Assembly: GCF_000423665.1 (NCBI RefSeq)
Contig: NZ_KE384073.1
Coordinates: 76,144-140,143, forward strand
DNA from: Solirubrobacter soli DSM 22325
GTDB lineage: Bacteria > Actinomycetota > Thermoleophilia > Solirubrobacterales > Solirubrobacteraceae
Reading direction: 5' to 3'
DNA length: 64,000 bases
Below the pieces are notes generated by a model. That model ran no database searches. It saw only the letters and a list, made by a program, of their open reading frames with translations, and was not told where the DNA came from. The translations under genes and the position numbers were made by a program. Below, piece after piece: positions 1-7,155 of the stretch (the stretch's first letter is position 1; each line of letters opens with the position of its first letter).

Positions 1-178
1 GCTCCCTCGCCGGCCGGGCTGATCGTTTCTCGCGGCCGGCTGCTCGCTCCCTCGCCGGCCGGGCTGATCGTTTCTCGCGGCCGGCCGCTCGCTCCTCACC
101 GGCCGGGCTGATCGTTTCTCGCGGCCGGCCGCTCGCTCCTCACCGGCCGGGTTCATTGTTTCTCGCGGCCAGGCTGAT
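1..178. repeat. 45-bp tandem repeat array
   Basis: Direct repeats of about 45 bp run from the window edge: units at 1-45, 46-90, 91-134 (44 bp) and a decaying copy from 135. Each unit holds a 7-bp inverted repeat (GCCGGCC ... GGCCGGC) around a central GATCGTTTCTCGC. The array probably continues to the left. There are no unique spacers, so it is not a CRISPR. Confidence 0.85.
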
Positions 179-233
179 CGTTCTCCCGGCCGGCTGATCG
201 CTTCTCTCGGCGCGGCTGAGCGGGTGCGGCAAC

Positions 234-256
234 TGAGTCCCGCCTGGCGGGACTCA
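234..256. other. Perfect 10-bp hairpin
   Basis: TGAGTCCCGC and its exact complement enclose a 3-nt loop. No T-tract follows on either strand, so a classical terminator is not supported. It sits alone between the 45-bp repeats and the GC-rich block. Function unknown. Confidence 0.55.
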
Positions 257-407
257 CCGACCTCACCCCCGCCAACACGCCAACCCGACCGCGCGAACAC
301 GATCGATTCCCACGGCACTGACCGTCGCTTCGATCAGACCGACCACCTCCGCCGGTGCGCGGCCCGCGCCCGACCCACGGCCACGTCGCGCCGTCGCCGG
401 ACGCCCT

Positions 408-740
408 GTGACCGTGCTGCGTGGCGTGGCGTGGCGTGGCGCCGCGCCGGCCGCGCCGCCCGGGTCGTGCCGCGCCGCCCGCCCCTCGCCGTGCCGCGCC
501 GAGCGCGCCGCGCCTTGCCGGCCGCGCCGCCGGGGTCGTGCCGCGCCGCCCGGGTCGTGCCGCGCCGAGCGCGCCGCCGCGCCGCCCGGGTTCGTGCCGC
601 GCCGCCGCGCCGCCCCTCGCCGTGCCGCGCCGAGCGCGCCGCGCCTTGCGGGCCGCGCCGCCCGGGTCGCCCCGGCGCCGCCCCGCCGCCCCTCGCCATG
701 CCGCGCCGTGCAGCGCCGCGCCGGCAGCGCCGACCACCCT
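408..740. repeat. GC-rich low-complexity block
   Basis: Irregular repeats of about 20-28 bp built from CGCGCCGCGCC-like words and ending in (G)TGC, with almost no A. The remaining DNA from 257 to 871 shows no gene; the reading frames here encode only Arg/Ala/Pro runs. This is one of five such blocks in the window. Confidence 0.75.
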
Positions 741-871
741 GATGTGCCACCTCATCGGCCGGCTGGTCCCGCGTCGTGGCGCCCGTGCCCTTCGGCGCGG
801 CCGTGCGGGTCGCCTCGGCCTCGCGCCTCTTCCCGCGTGGCGCCTCGCCGGCCTGCGGCGGGCCCGGCTCT

Positions 872-2791
872 TCAGCCGCCTTCGTCGCCGCCGCCCTGCT
901 TGGCGGCCTTGCGGGCCTTCTTGAGCAGGTCGCGGACGGTGCCGTTCTGGTTGTCGAAGCGGGCGAGGCGCGCCTCGAGGACCTGGGCGGCCTCGGCGGG
1001 GCGGCCGGCGGCGACGAGCGCGGCGCCGTAGTCGTACATCGCGTACGCGCAGGGGTCGACCTGGCTGCTGTCGCCGCACGCGTCGACCGCGGCCTTGAGG
1101 TTGGTCAGCGCGCCCTGGATGTCGCCGGCGAGGAGGGCGGTGTGGCCCTTGGCCTGGAGCTCCGACGGGTTTCCCGAGGGCGCCGCGGGCGTGGGCGTCG
1201 CGGTCGCGGTCGGGGTCGGCTCGGGCGACGTGGTCTCGGTGGGCGTCGGCGTCTCGGTCGGCGCGGGGGTCGCCGTCTTCGTCGGCGCCGGCGTCTTGGT
1301 GCGCTCCGGCTTCGCGGTCTTGGTCGCGGTCGCCGTCGGTGTGTCCTCGGCGCGCGGCGTGTCGCCGCCACCGCCGCCGCGGTTCGCCAACGCGATCGCC
1401 GCGATCACGGCCAGCACCGCGACCGCGGCCAGCGCTGCGAGCAGCGGCGCCGGCGAACGCCGGCGCCCGCGTTCGGGCGCGGCCGAGCGCCCGCTCGCGC
1501 CGTTGCGCCCGCCGCCGCCGGCAGCGAGCGCGCGCCGCCGAGTCGCCCGGTCGCCGCCGCGCCCGTCGTCGCCGGCGCCATCGCGCCGTGCGCCGCGCCC
1601 GTCGGCCCACGCGTCGTCGCCGGCGCCATCGCGCCGTCCGCCGCGCCCGTCGGCCCGCACGTCGTCGGCGGCGCCATCGCGCCGTCCGCCGCGCCCGTCG
1701 GCCGACGCATCGCGGCCGGCGCCACCGCGCCGCGCGTCGCGATCCTCGGCCCACGCGTCATCGCGGCGCCCTCCCGCCCCGCCACCCGGGGCGTCGTACT
1801 CGTCCGTCGGCGGCGACTCCTGCCGCGAGCGCCGCGACGCGGCCTCGTCCGCCGCCCACGCCCCGCCCGCTCCGGCCGCGGCCCCACCCGCGGCGGCAGC
1901 GCCCTTGCCGCGGCGCCCGCCGAGCAGGCGCGTCGGCTTCGTCTCCTCACGCGGCGAGGCGAGCGTGCGCTCGAGCGCGTCGACGAACGCCTCGGCGCTC
2001 TCCCACCGGTCGGCCGGGTCCTTTGCGAGTCCTTTCTCCAACGCGGCGTCAACCGCCTGGGACAGCGGGACGACCGCTCGCGTGGAAGCGGGCGGGACCG
2101 GATCCTCGACGTGGGCGCGTGCCTGGGCGGCGAAGTGCTCGGCTTCGAAGGGCCGGGTGCCGGTCAGCAGTTCGTAGGCGACGACGGCGAGCGCGTAGCG
2201 GTCGGAGGCGGGGGTCGCGGCCTCGCCCATCGCCTGCTCGGGCGAGAGATACGCGGCGGTGCCCAGCACCTGGCCCGTCGCCGTCAACTGGTCCTCCCAG
2301 GCCAGCCGGGCGATGCCGAAATCGGCGACCGCGAGCCGGTCGCGGCCGTCCAGCAACAGGTTCCCCGGCTTGATGTCGCGGTGGACGACGCCGGCGGCGT
2401 GGGCGGCGTCCAACGCGGCAGCGGCCTCGCGCAGCCAGCGCAACGCGTGAGCGTGCGGCACATCCTCACGACTCTTAAGACGATCGCCCAACGTGCCGCC
2501 CCGCATGATCTCCATCACCATGAAGACGCGGCCGGAATGCTCGCCGACGTCGTAGATCGTGACCACGTTCGGGTGCGAGGAGAGGCCCGCGGCGGCGCGC
2601 GCCTCACGCTGGAAACGGCGCCGCGCACGCGAATCCTCGCCCAAATGCGAAGCCAGCAGTTTGACCGCGACATCGCGGTCGAGAAGCTCGTCGTGCGCCT
2701 CCCACACACTGGCCATCCCGCCGTTGGCGAGATGCCTGACCACGCGGTAGCGGTCGGGCAGGGAGATGCGATCCGGACTGACCGGCGGCAT
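872..2791 (-). CDS. PknB-like membrane serine/threonine protein kinase
   Basis: A 639-aa Hanks-type kinase. The catalytic domain fills about residues 10-265: glycine loop at LANGGMASV (21-29), Lys44 in VAVKLL, HRDIKPGN with Asp139, DFG at 157-159 and SPE at 183-185. A long disordered Asp/Arg/Gly linker with three exact-length 16-aa repeats follows, then one membrane helix (about 440-466), a Thr/Pro-rich stalk (TATATKT..., TPTPTET) and a TPR-like C-terminal domain expected outside the cell. This matches actinobacterial PknB-type sensors in layout, but the extracellular part is not PASTA. I chose the ATG at 2791 over the upstream GTG at 2800 because TACCGT ends 7 nt before it. Divergent from rpmB. 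Substrate unknown. Confidence 0.93.
   Translation of the reverse strand: MPPVSPDRISLPDRYRVVRHLANGGMASVWEAHDELLDRDVAVKLLASHLGEDSRARRRFQREARAAAGLSSHPNVVTIYDVGEHSGRVFMVMEIMRGGTLGDRLKSREDVPHAHALRWLREAAAALDAAHAAGVVHRDIKPGNLLLDGRDRLAVADFGIARLAWEDQLTATGQVLGTAAYLSPEQAMGEAATPASDRYALAVVAYELLTGTRPFEAEHFAAQARAHVEDPVPPASTRAVVPLSQAVDAALEKGLAKDPADRWESAEAFVDALERTLASPREETKPTRLLGGRRGKGAAAAGGAAAGAGGAWAADEAASRRSRQESPPTDEYDAPGGGAGGRRDDAWAEDRDARRGGAGRDASADGRGGRRDGAADDVRADGRGGRRDGAGDDAWADGRGARRDGAGDDGRGGDRATRRRALAAGGGGRNGASGRSAAPERGRRRSPAPLLAALAAVAVLAVIAAIALANRGGGGGDTPRAEDTPTATATKTAKPERTKTPAPTKTATPAPTETPTPTETTSPEPTPTATATPTPAAPSGNPSELQAKGHTALLAGDIQGALTNLKAAVDACGDSSQVDPCAYAMYDYGAALVAAGRPAEAAQVLEARLARFDNQNGTVRDLLKKARKAAKQGGGDEGG
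1571..1714. repeat. Three 48-bp in-frame tandem repeats in the kinase linker
   Basis: Units at 1571-1618, 1619-1666 and 1667-1714 differ by only a few bases. Each encodes a 16-aa unit resembling ADGRGGRRDGAGDDAW. Because the unit length is a multiple of three, copy number can change without breaking the kinase frame. Confidence 0.85.
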
Positions 2792-2798
2792 CGCACAC

Positions 2799-2804
2799 AC
2801 GGTA
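2799..2804 (-). promoter_or_regulatory. -10 box of the kinase gene (TACCGT)
   Basis: On the minus strand TACCGT ends 7 nt before the ATG at 2791, the spacing expected when transcription begins at the start codon itself. No Shine-Dalgarno is present. Confidence 0.6.
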
Positions 2805-2821
2805 CCCGCCGGTGCGGCTCC

Positions 2822-2827
2822 TATACT
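2822..2827 (+). promoter_or_regulatory. -10 box of rpmB (TATACT)
   Basis: TATACT ends 10 nt before the rpmB ATG, leaving room for a leader of at most a few nucleotides. The same arrangement precedes rpmF and rpsP. Confidence 0.65.
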
Positions 2828-2837
2828 CTCCGCTCCG

Positions 2838-3026
2838 ATGGCTCGAATCTGTCACTCCTGCGGCAAGCGACCGGCTTTTGGCCAGAGCCGCTCCCACTCC
2901 ATGGTCGCGACCAAGCGTCGCTTCGACGTCAACGTCCAGAAGGTCCGGATCGTTGAGGCCGGTGCGCCGAAGCGCGTCTACGTCTGCACGCGCTGTCTCA
3001 AGGCGGGCAAAGTCACCAAGGCGTAG
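2838..3026 (+). CDS. rpmB: 50S ribosomal protein L28
   Basis: A 62-aa L28. The N-terminus ARICHSCGKRP and the near-C-terminal VCTRCLKAGKV provide two CxxC pairs, so this is the zinc-binding (C+) form. The ATG at 2838 is chosen because it starts the conserved L28 sequence and lies 10 nt after TATACT; upstream in-frame codons belong to the promoter. The DAK2-domain gene follows 20 bp after the stop, the usual rpmB-yloV neighbourhood. Confidence 0.95.
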   Translation: MARICHSCGKRPAFGQSRSHSMVATKRRFDVNVQKVRIVEAGAPKRVYVCTRCLKAGKVTKA

Positions 3027-3046
3027 CAGGCGGCCGCGGGGCAGCG

Positions 3047-4675
3047 TTGGCCGACCCGAGTCTCCTCCGGTTCCGCCTCGTCATCGAGGCGGCTCTCGCG
3101 CAGCTGGAGTCGCGGCGCGAAGAGGTCAATGACCTCAATGTCTTCCCGGTCGCCGACGGCGACACGGGCGACAACATGGCGCTCACATTGCGCGCCGTGC
3201 TGATCGAGCTCGACAATCTCTCCACGCAGGGGGACATCGACGAGATCGGCCGCGACCAGATCGTCGACTCCGTCGCTCGCGCGGCGCTGCTCGGCGCGCG
3301 CGGCAACTCCGGCGTCATCCTCAGCCAGCTGATCCGCGGCGCGGCGGAGGAGCTGATCAGCCGCCCCGGCGAGCTGGTCGACCCCGTGCTGGTCGCCGCC
3401 GCCATGGCGCGCGCCGCCGACCGCGCGTACGGCTCCGTCCGCGACCCCGCCGAGGGCACGATCCTCACGGTCGTGAGGGAGATGGCCGCCCGCGCGGCGT
3501 CCGAGATCGCCCACATGGCGGAGCCCCGTCTGCAGCACCGCGTCGACGACGCGACGCAGAACGAGATGCTCGCCTACGTGCTCGAGCACGCGCTCGACGC
3601 GGGCCAGGCGTCCGTCAAGCGCGGCCCCGAGCTGCTGCCGATCCTGCGCGACGCGGGCGTCGTGGACGCCGGCGGCTACGGCCTGACGATCATCTTCGCG
3701 GGCGTGATCGCGGCGCTGCGCGGCAACGAGCCGCCACCGCTGGAGCACTACTCGCCGGCCCGCATCACGCAGCCCCAGCACAACTCGAGCACCTACCGCT
3801 ACTGCACGAACTTCGCCGTCACGGGGGAGAACCTCGAGGCGGGACCGTGGATCGCGCGGCTCGAGCGCCTCGGCGACTCCGTCCTGGTGGTCGGCGACGC
3901 CCACACGCTGAAGATCCACGTCCACACGGACGAGCCGGAGCGCGCGACGGGGCTCTTCGACGGCGTCGGCTCGGTCTCGCGCCTCGACGTCGCCGACATG
4001 CACGAGCAGGTCGAGCAGCGCACCCAGCGCGTGCGCGAGGTGCTCGACACCTGCGGCGTGCTCGCGGTCGTCAACGGCGACGGGATGGCCGCGCTGTTCG
4101 AGGGCATGGGCGCCCGCGTGCTCGACGGCGGCGCGACGCTGAACCCCTCGACCTACGAGCTGCTCGCCGGCATCCACGAGGTGCCCGCCGAGGAGGTCGT
4201 CGTCCTGCCCAACTCGCCGAACGTCCGCATGGCCGCCGAGCGCGCCGCGGAGCTCAGCGAGAAGCGCGTCCGCGTCGTTCCCACCCGCTCGATGGCCGCC
4301 GGCCTGGCCGCCGCCGTCGCGCTGGACGCGACCGCCGACGCCGCGACCAACGCCGCCGCGATGGAGGAGACGCTGCAGCGGGTCCGTACCGGCGGCGTCA
4401 CCGAGGCCGCCCGCGACGACACCAAGGGCCGCTTCCGCCGCGGCGACAGCGTCGGCTTCATCGACGAGGAGCTCGTCGCCTGGGGCGAGCCGGGGGAGAC
4501 GCTGGAAGTCGTCCTCGGCGAGCTCGGCCGCGAAGCCGAGCTCCTCACCGTCATCGAAGGCGACGGCGCCCCCCTGGAGCGCGACATCGTCGCCGGCCTG
4601 GCACCCACCGGCGCCGAGCTCGAGCTCGAACGCGGCGGCCAGCCGTCCTGGTGGTGGCTGGTCAGCGCCGAGTGA
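3047..4675 (+). CDS. DAK2 domain protein, FakA/YloV family
   Basis: A 542-aa protein resembling fatty-acid kinase subunit FakA (YloV). An N-terminal DAK2-type nucleotide/metal domain carries NVFPVADGDTGDNM (about residues 28-41), the Asp-rich motif that binds Mg-ATP. A middle segment and a C-terminal domain typical of the family follow. In characterised members FakA phosphorylates fatty acids presented by a FakB partner; no fakB is seen here. The start is a TTG at 3047 preceded by GGGGC; no ATG or GTG lies nearer the conserved start. It is probably co-transcribed with rpmB. The stop abuts a REP-like palindrome. Confidence 0.88.
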   Translation: MADPSLLRFRLVIEAALAQLESRREEVNDLNVFPVADGDTGDNMALTLRAVLIELDNLSTQGDIDEIGRDQIVDSVARAALLGARGNSGVILSQLIRGAAEELISRPGELVDPVLVAAAMARAADRAYGSVRDPAEGTILTVVREMAARAASEIAHMAEPRLQHRVDDATQNEMLAYVLEHALDAGQASVKRGPELLPILRDAGVVDAGGYGLTIIFAGVIAALRGNEPPPLEHYSPARITQPQHNSSTYRYCTNFAVTGENLEAGPWIARLERLGDSVLVVGDAHTLKIHVHTDEPERATGLFDGVGSVSRLDVADMHEQVEQRTQRVREVLDTCGVLAVVNGDGMAALFEGMGARVLDGGATLNPSTYELLAGIHEVPAEEVVVLPNSPNVRMAAERAAELSEKRVRVVPTRSMAAGLAAAVALDATADAATNAAAMEETLQRVRTGGVTEAARDDTKGRFRRGDSVGFIDEELVAWGEPGETLEVVLGELGREAELLTVIEGDGAPLERDIVAGLAPTGAELELERGGQPSWWWLVSAE

Positions 4676-4703
4676 ACCTAAAGGGGCCTGACCCCTTTAG
4701 GTT
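4675..4703. repeat. REP-like palindrome, copy 1
   Basis: Perfect 12-bp arms AACCTAAAGGGG / CCCCTTTAGGTT around the 5-nt loop CCTGA, between the convergent DAK2 and stress-protein genes. Related copies lie at 13377-13405, 52575-52602 and 18975-19005. Here it may also stop transcription from either side. Confidence 0.85.
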
Positions 4704-4718
4704 CTGTTCCGCGGGTCG

Positions 4719-5603
4719 CTACCCGGCACAGCGGGGCACCACCACGACAGGGCACGCTGCGCGGCGGACGAGTTTCCGCAGCACACCTCCCAGCAGCACG
4801 CGGCGCACGGGCCCGTAGCCGCGCGAGCCGCAGACCAGCAGGTCGATCTCGTGCTCGTCGAGGGCTGCGAGCGCCTCGACGGTGTCGCCCTCGAGCAGCT
4901 CCTCGGTGGCCGAGACGCCGTCGGGCAGCCCAGCGTGCGCTTTGTCGAGCGCCTCGCGGGCGCCCTCGCGGACGGTCGCCAGGAACGCGTCCTCGCCGTC
5001 ACGCCCGATCACCGGCAGCACCACCTCGGCGCCGCGCGCGACCACGGTGTACAGCGTCAAGGAAGCTCCCGTACGCGCCGCCAGCGCGCCCGCGACGGAG
5101 GCCGCCTCGTGACCCTCCGGCGTGTCGATGAACGCGACGCCGATCCGCTCGACCGGAGCATCGACCGCACGGTCGCGGAACCCGCGCGGCGCGACCGCCA
5201 CCGGGCAGATCGCGCCGTGCAGCAGCCGGTCGCCGGTCGAGCCGGGGGAGATGCGCCGCCGCGCGCCGTGGCGCTCGGAGCCGACCACGATCATCGAGGC
5301 GCCGCGCGCCTCGGCGATGTCGTCGAGCCCGTGCGCCGCCGAGCCTGAGCCCGTGACGCGGTACTCGGCGGTGACGCCCATCGCCTCCAGCGCCCGCCGC
5401 GCGCCCTGGCTGACCTCGTCCGCGTGCTCGCGCATCGCCGCGACCCACTCGGCGTCGACGCGCCCGATCGTCCCGACCGGGTTCTCCTGCGGATAGACCG
5501 TCACGACCAACAGGTCCTCGCCGGTCGCCCGCGCCACGCGGGCGCCGAGGACGGCCGCGTCCTCGCCGGAGTCCGACCCGTCGTGGCCGACGACGATGGT
5601 CAC
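4719..5603 (-). CDS. Tandem-domain universal stress protein
   Basis: A 294-aa protein with two UspA domains (about residues 1-142 and 150-290). Each domain has the nucleotide-binding Gly-rich loop: VVGSERHGARRR in the first and CGSRGYGPVRRVLLGG in the second. Early acidic residues in VVGHDGSD fit the ATP-binding type. The start overlaps the stop of the upstream amino-acid permease by 4 bp (ATGA), so the two are translationally coupled and the USP may act on or with that transporter. This pairing of APC permeases with USP proteins is known in many bacteria; a regulatory role here is inferred. Confidence 0.92.
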   Translation of the reverse strand: MTIVVGHDGSDSGEDAAVLGARVARATGEDLLVVTVYPQENPVGTIGRVDAEWVAAMREHADEVSQGARRALEAMGVTAEYRVTGSGSAAHGLDDIAEARGASMIVVGSERHGARRRISPGSTGDRLLHGAICPVAVAPRGFRDRAVDAPVERIGVAFIDTPEGHEAASVAGALAARTGASLTLYTVVARGAEVVLPVIGRDGEDAFLATVREGAREALDKAHAGLPDGVSATEELLEGDTVEALAALDEHEIDLLVCGSRGYGPVRRVLLGGVLRKLVRRAACPVVVVPRCAG

Positions 5604-7045
5604 GTCTGCTCACCGCCCCGGTTGGCCAGCTGCAGCCGCGAGTGCTTGCGCCCGTAGAAGTAGTAGACGGCCAGGCCGATGATGAGCCAGACGACGAACC
5701 GGATCCACGTCTCACCCGGCAGCTTGTAGACGAGGTAGAGGATCAGCAGGCAGCCGATGATCGGGAAGATCGGCACGAGTGGCGCGCGGAACGGCCGCTC
5801 CATCTCTGGGTGCGTGCTGCGCAGGATGATCACGCCGATGTTGACCAGGAAGAACGCGAACAGCGTGCCGATGTTGACCAGCTTGACGATCTCGTTCAGC
5901 GGCGCCCACGCGGCCAGGAACGCGATCAGTCCGCCCATGATCAGCGTCAGATAGACGGGCGTGCCGGTGCGCGGGTTGACCTTCGCCAGCTTGCGCGGCA
6001 TCAGGCCGTCGCGCGCCATCGCGAAGAAGATGCGGGTCTGGCCGTAGAAGACCGTGACCATCACCGACGTGATCGCGATCAGCGCGCCGAAGGCCAGCAG
6101 CGACGCGGCCCAGCTGATGCCGGCGCCCTTGTCGAGCACGTCGGCCAGCGGGGCGTCGGACTTCGCCAACGTCGCAGCGTCGAGCGAGCCGACGGCCGCG
6201 ACCGACACGAGCACGTAGATCGCCGTGCAGATCACCAGCGAGCCGACGATCGCGATCGGGAGGTCGCGTTTCGGGTGTTTTGCCTCCTCCGCGCCGGTCG
6301 AGACGGCGTCGAAGCCGATGTAGGCGAAGAAGATGATCGACGCGGCGCTGACGATGCCGTCGGCGCCGTGCGGCGCGAACGGCTTCAGGTCGTCCGCGTT
6401 GAACGCGGCGACGAAGGCGACGACGACGAAGAACGCGAGGATCAGGAGCTTGATGCCGACCATCACGATGTTGACCTTGGCGGTCTCACGCACGCCTCGC
6501 GAGAGCAGGAACATCACCGCGAGCACGATGAACACGGCGGGCAGGTTGAGGATGCCGCCGTCCTCTCGCGCCGTGGATATCTTCGTGGGCAGGTCGTAGT
6601 TGAACGCGTTGGACAGGAACGAGTTGAGGTTGCCGCCCCAGCCGACGGCGACCGCCGCCACCGACACGCCGTACTCGAGGATCAGGTCCCAGCCGATGAT
6701 CCAGGCGACGAGCTCGCCCAGCGTCGCGTAGGCGTACGTGTACGCGCTGCCCGAGACCGGGATCGACGACGACAGCTCCGCGTACGACAGCGCGGAGAAC
6801 ACGCAGGTGACGCCCGCCAGGATGAACGAGAGGATCACGGCCGGGCCGGCCTTGCCGATGCCCTCGCCGATCACCACGAAGATGCCGGTGCCGATGACCG
6901 CGCCGATGCCCAGCGCCGTCAGGTCGAGCGCACCGACCGCACGCTTGAGGCCGCCCTCCTCGTCACCCGTCTGCGTCTCGCGGATCAGATGGTCGTGATC
7001 CTTGATCGCCCACGGCCCCGTCAACGTATTGCGACCCCCGGCCAT
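5600..7045 (-). CDS. APC-family amino-acid permease (CAT-like)
   Basis: A 481-aa integral membrane protein with about 12 hydrophobic helices. The first helix contains GIGAVIGTGIFVVIG, the substrate-binding motif of the amino acid-polyamine-organocation superfamily. SIPVSGSAYTYAYATLGE and FFAYIGFDAVSTGAEE match cationic-amino-acid and YfnA-type transporters. The specific amino acid cannot be read from sequence. It is one of the few genes here with a strong Shine-Dalgarno: GGGGAGG seven nt before the ATG at 7045. It forms a two-gene operon with the USP downstream. Confidence 0.92.
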   Translation of the reverse strand: MAGGRNTLTGPWAIKDHDHLIRETQTGDEEGGLKRAVGALDLTALGIGAVIGTGIFVVIGEGIGKAGPAVILSFILAGVTCVFSALSYAELSSSIPVSGSAYTYAYATLGELVAWIIGWDLILEYGVSVAAVAVGWGGNLNSFLSNAFNYDLPTKISTAREDGGILNLPAVFIVLAVMFLLSRGVRETAKVNIVMVGIKLLILAFFVVVAFVAAFNADDLKPFAPHGADGIVSAASIIFFAYIGFDAVSTGAEEAKHPKRDLPIAIVGSLVICTAIYVLVSVAAVGSLDAATLAKSDAPLADVLDKGAGISWAASLLAFGALIAITSVMVTVFYGQTRIFFAMARDGLMPRKLAKVNPRTGTPVYLTLIMGGLIAFLAAWAPLNEIVKLVNIGTLFAFFLVNIGVIILRSTHPEMERPFRAPLVPIFPIIGCLLILYLVYKLPGETWIRFVVWLIIGLAVYYFYGRKHSRLQLANRGGEQT

Positions 7046-7141
7046 GCCCTACCTCCCCTTAGGTCTTCTTTACAAACCTTAAACCACGTGGCGGTTGTCA
7101 CGTGTTCTGGCGCGCCTGCGCTCTCGATCCGCGCCACCGGT

Positions 7142-7147
7142 CAGAAT
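7142..7147 (+). promoter_or_regulatory. Probable -10 box of recG (CAGAAT)
   Basis: CAGAAT ends 8 nt before the GTG at 7156. It is a weak match (C instead of T at position 1), but its spacing agrees with the other leaderless starts. Confidence 0.4.
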
Positions 7148-7155
7148 CAGCCCCC

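Noticed and set aside
1..178. CRISPR array
   Set aside because: The repeats abut each other with no unique spacers, and no cas genes are nearby.
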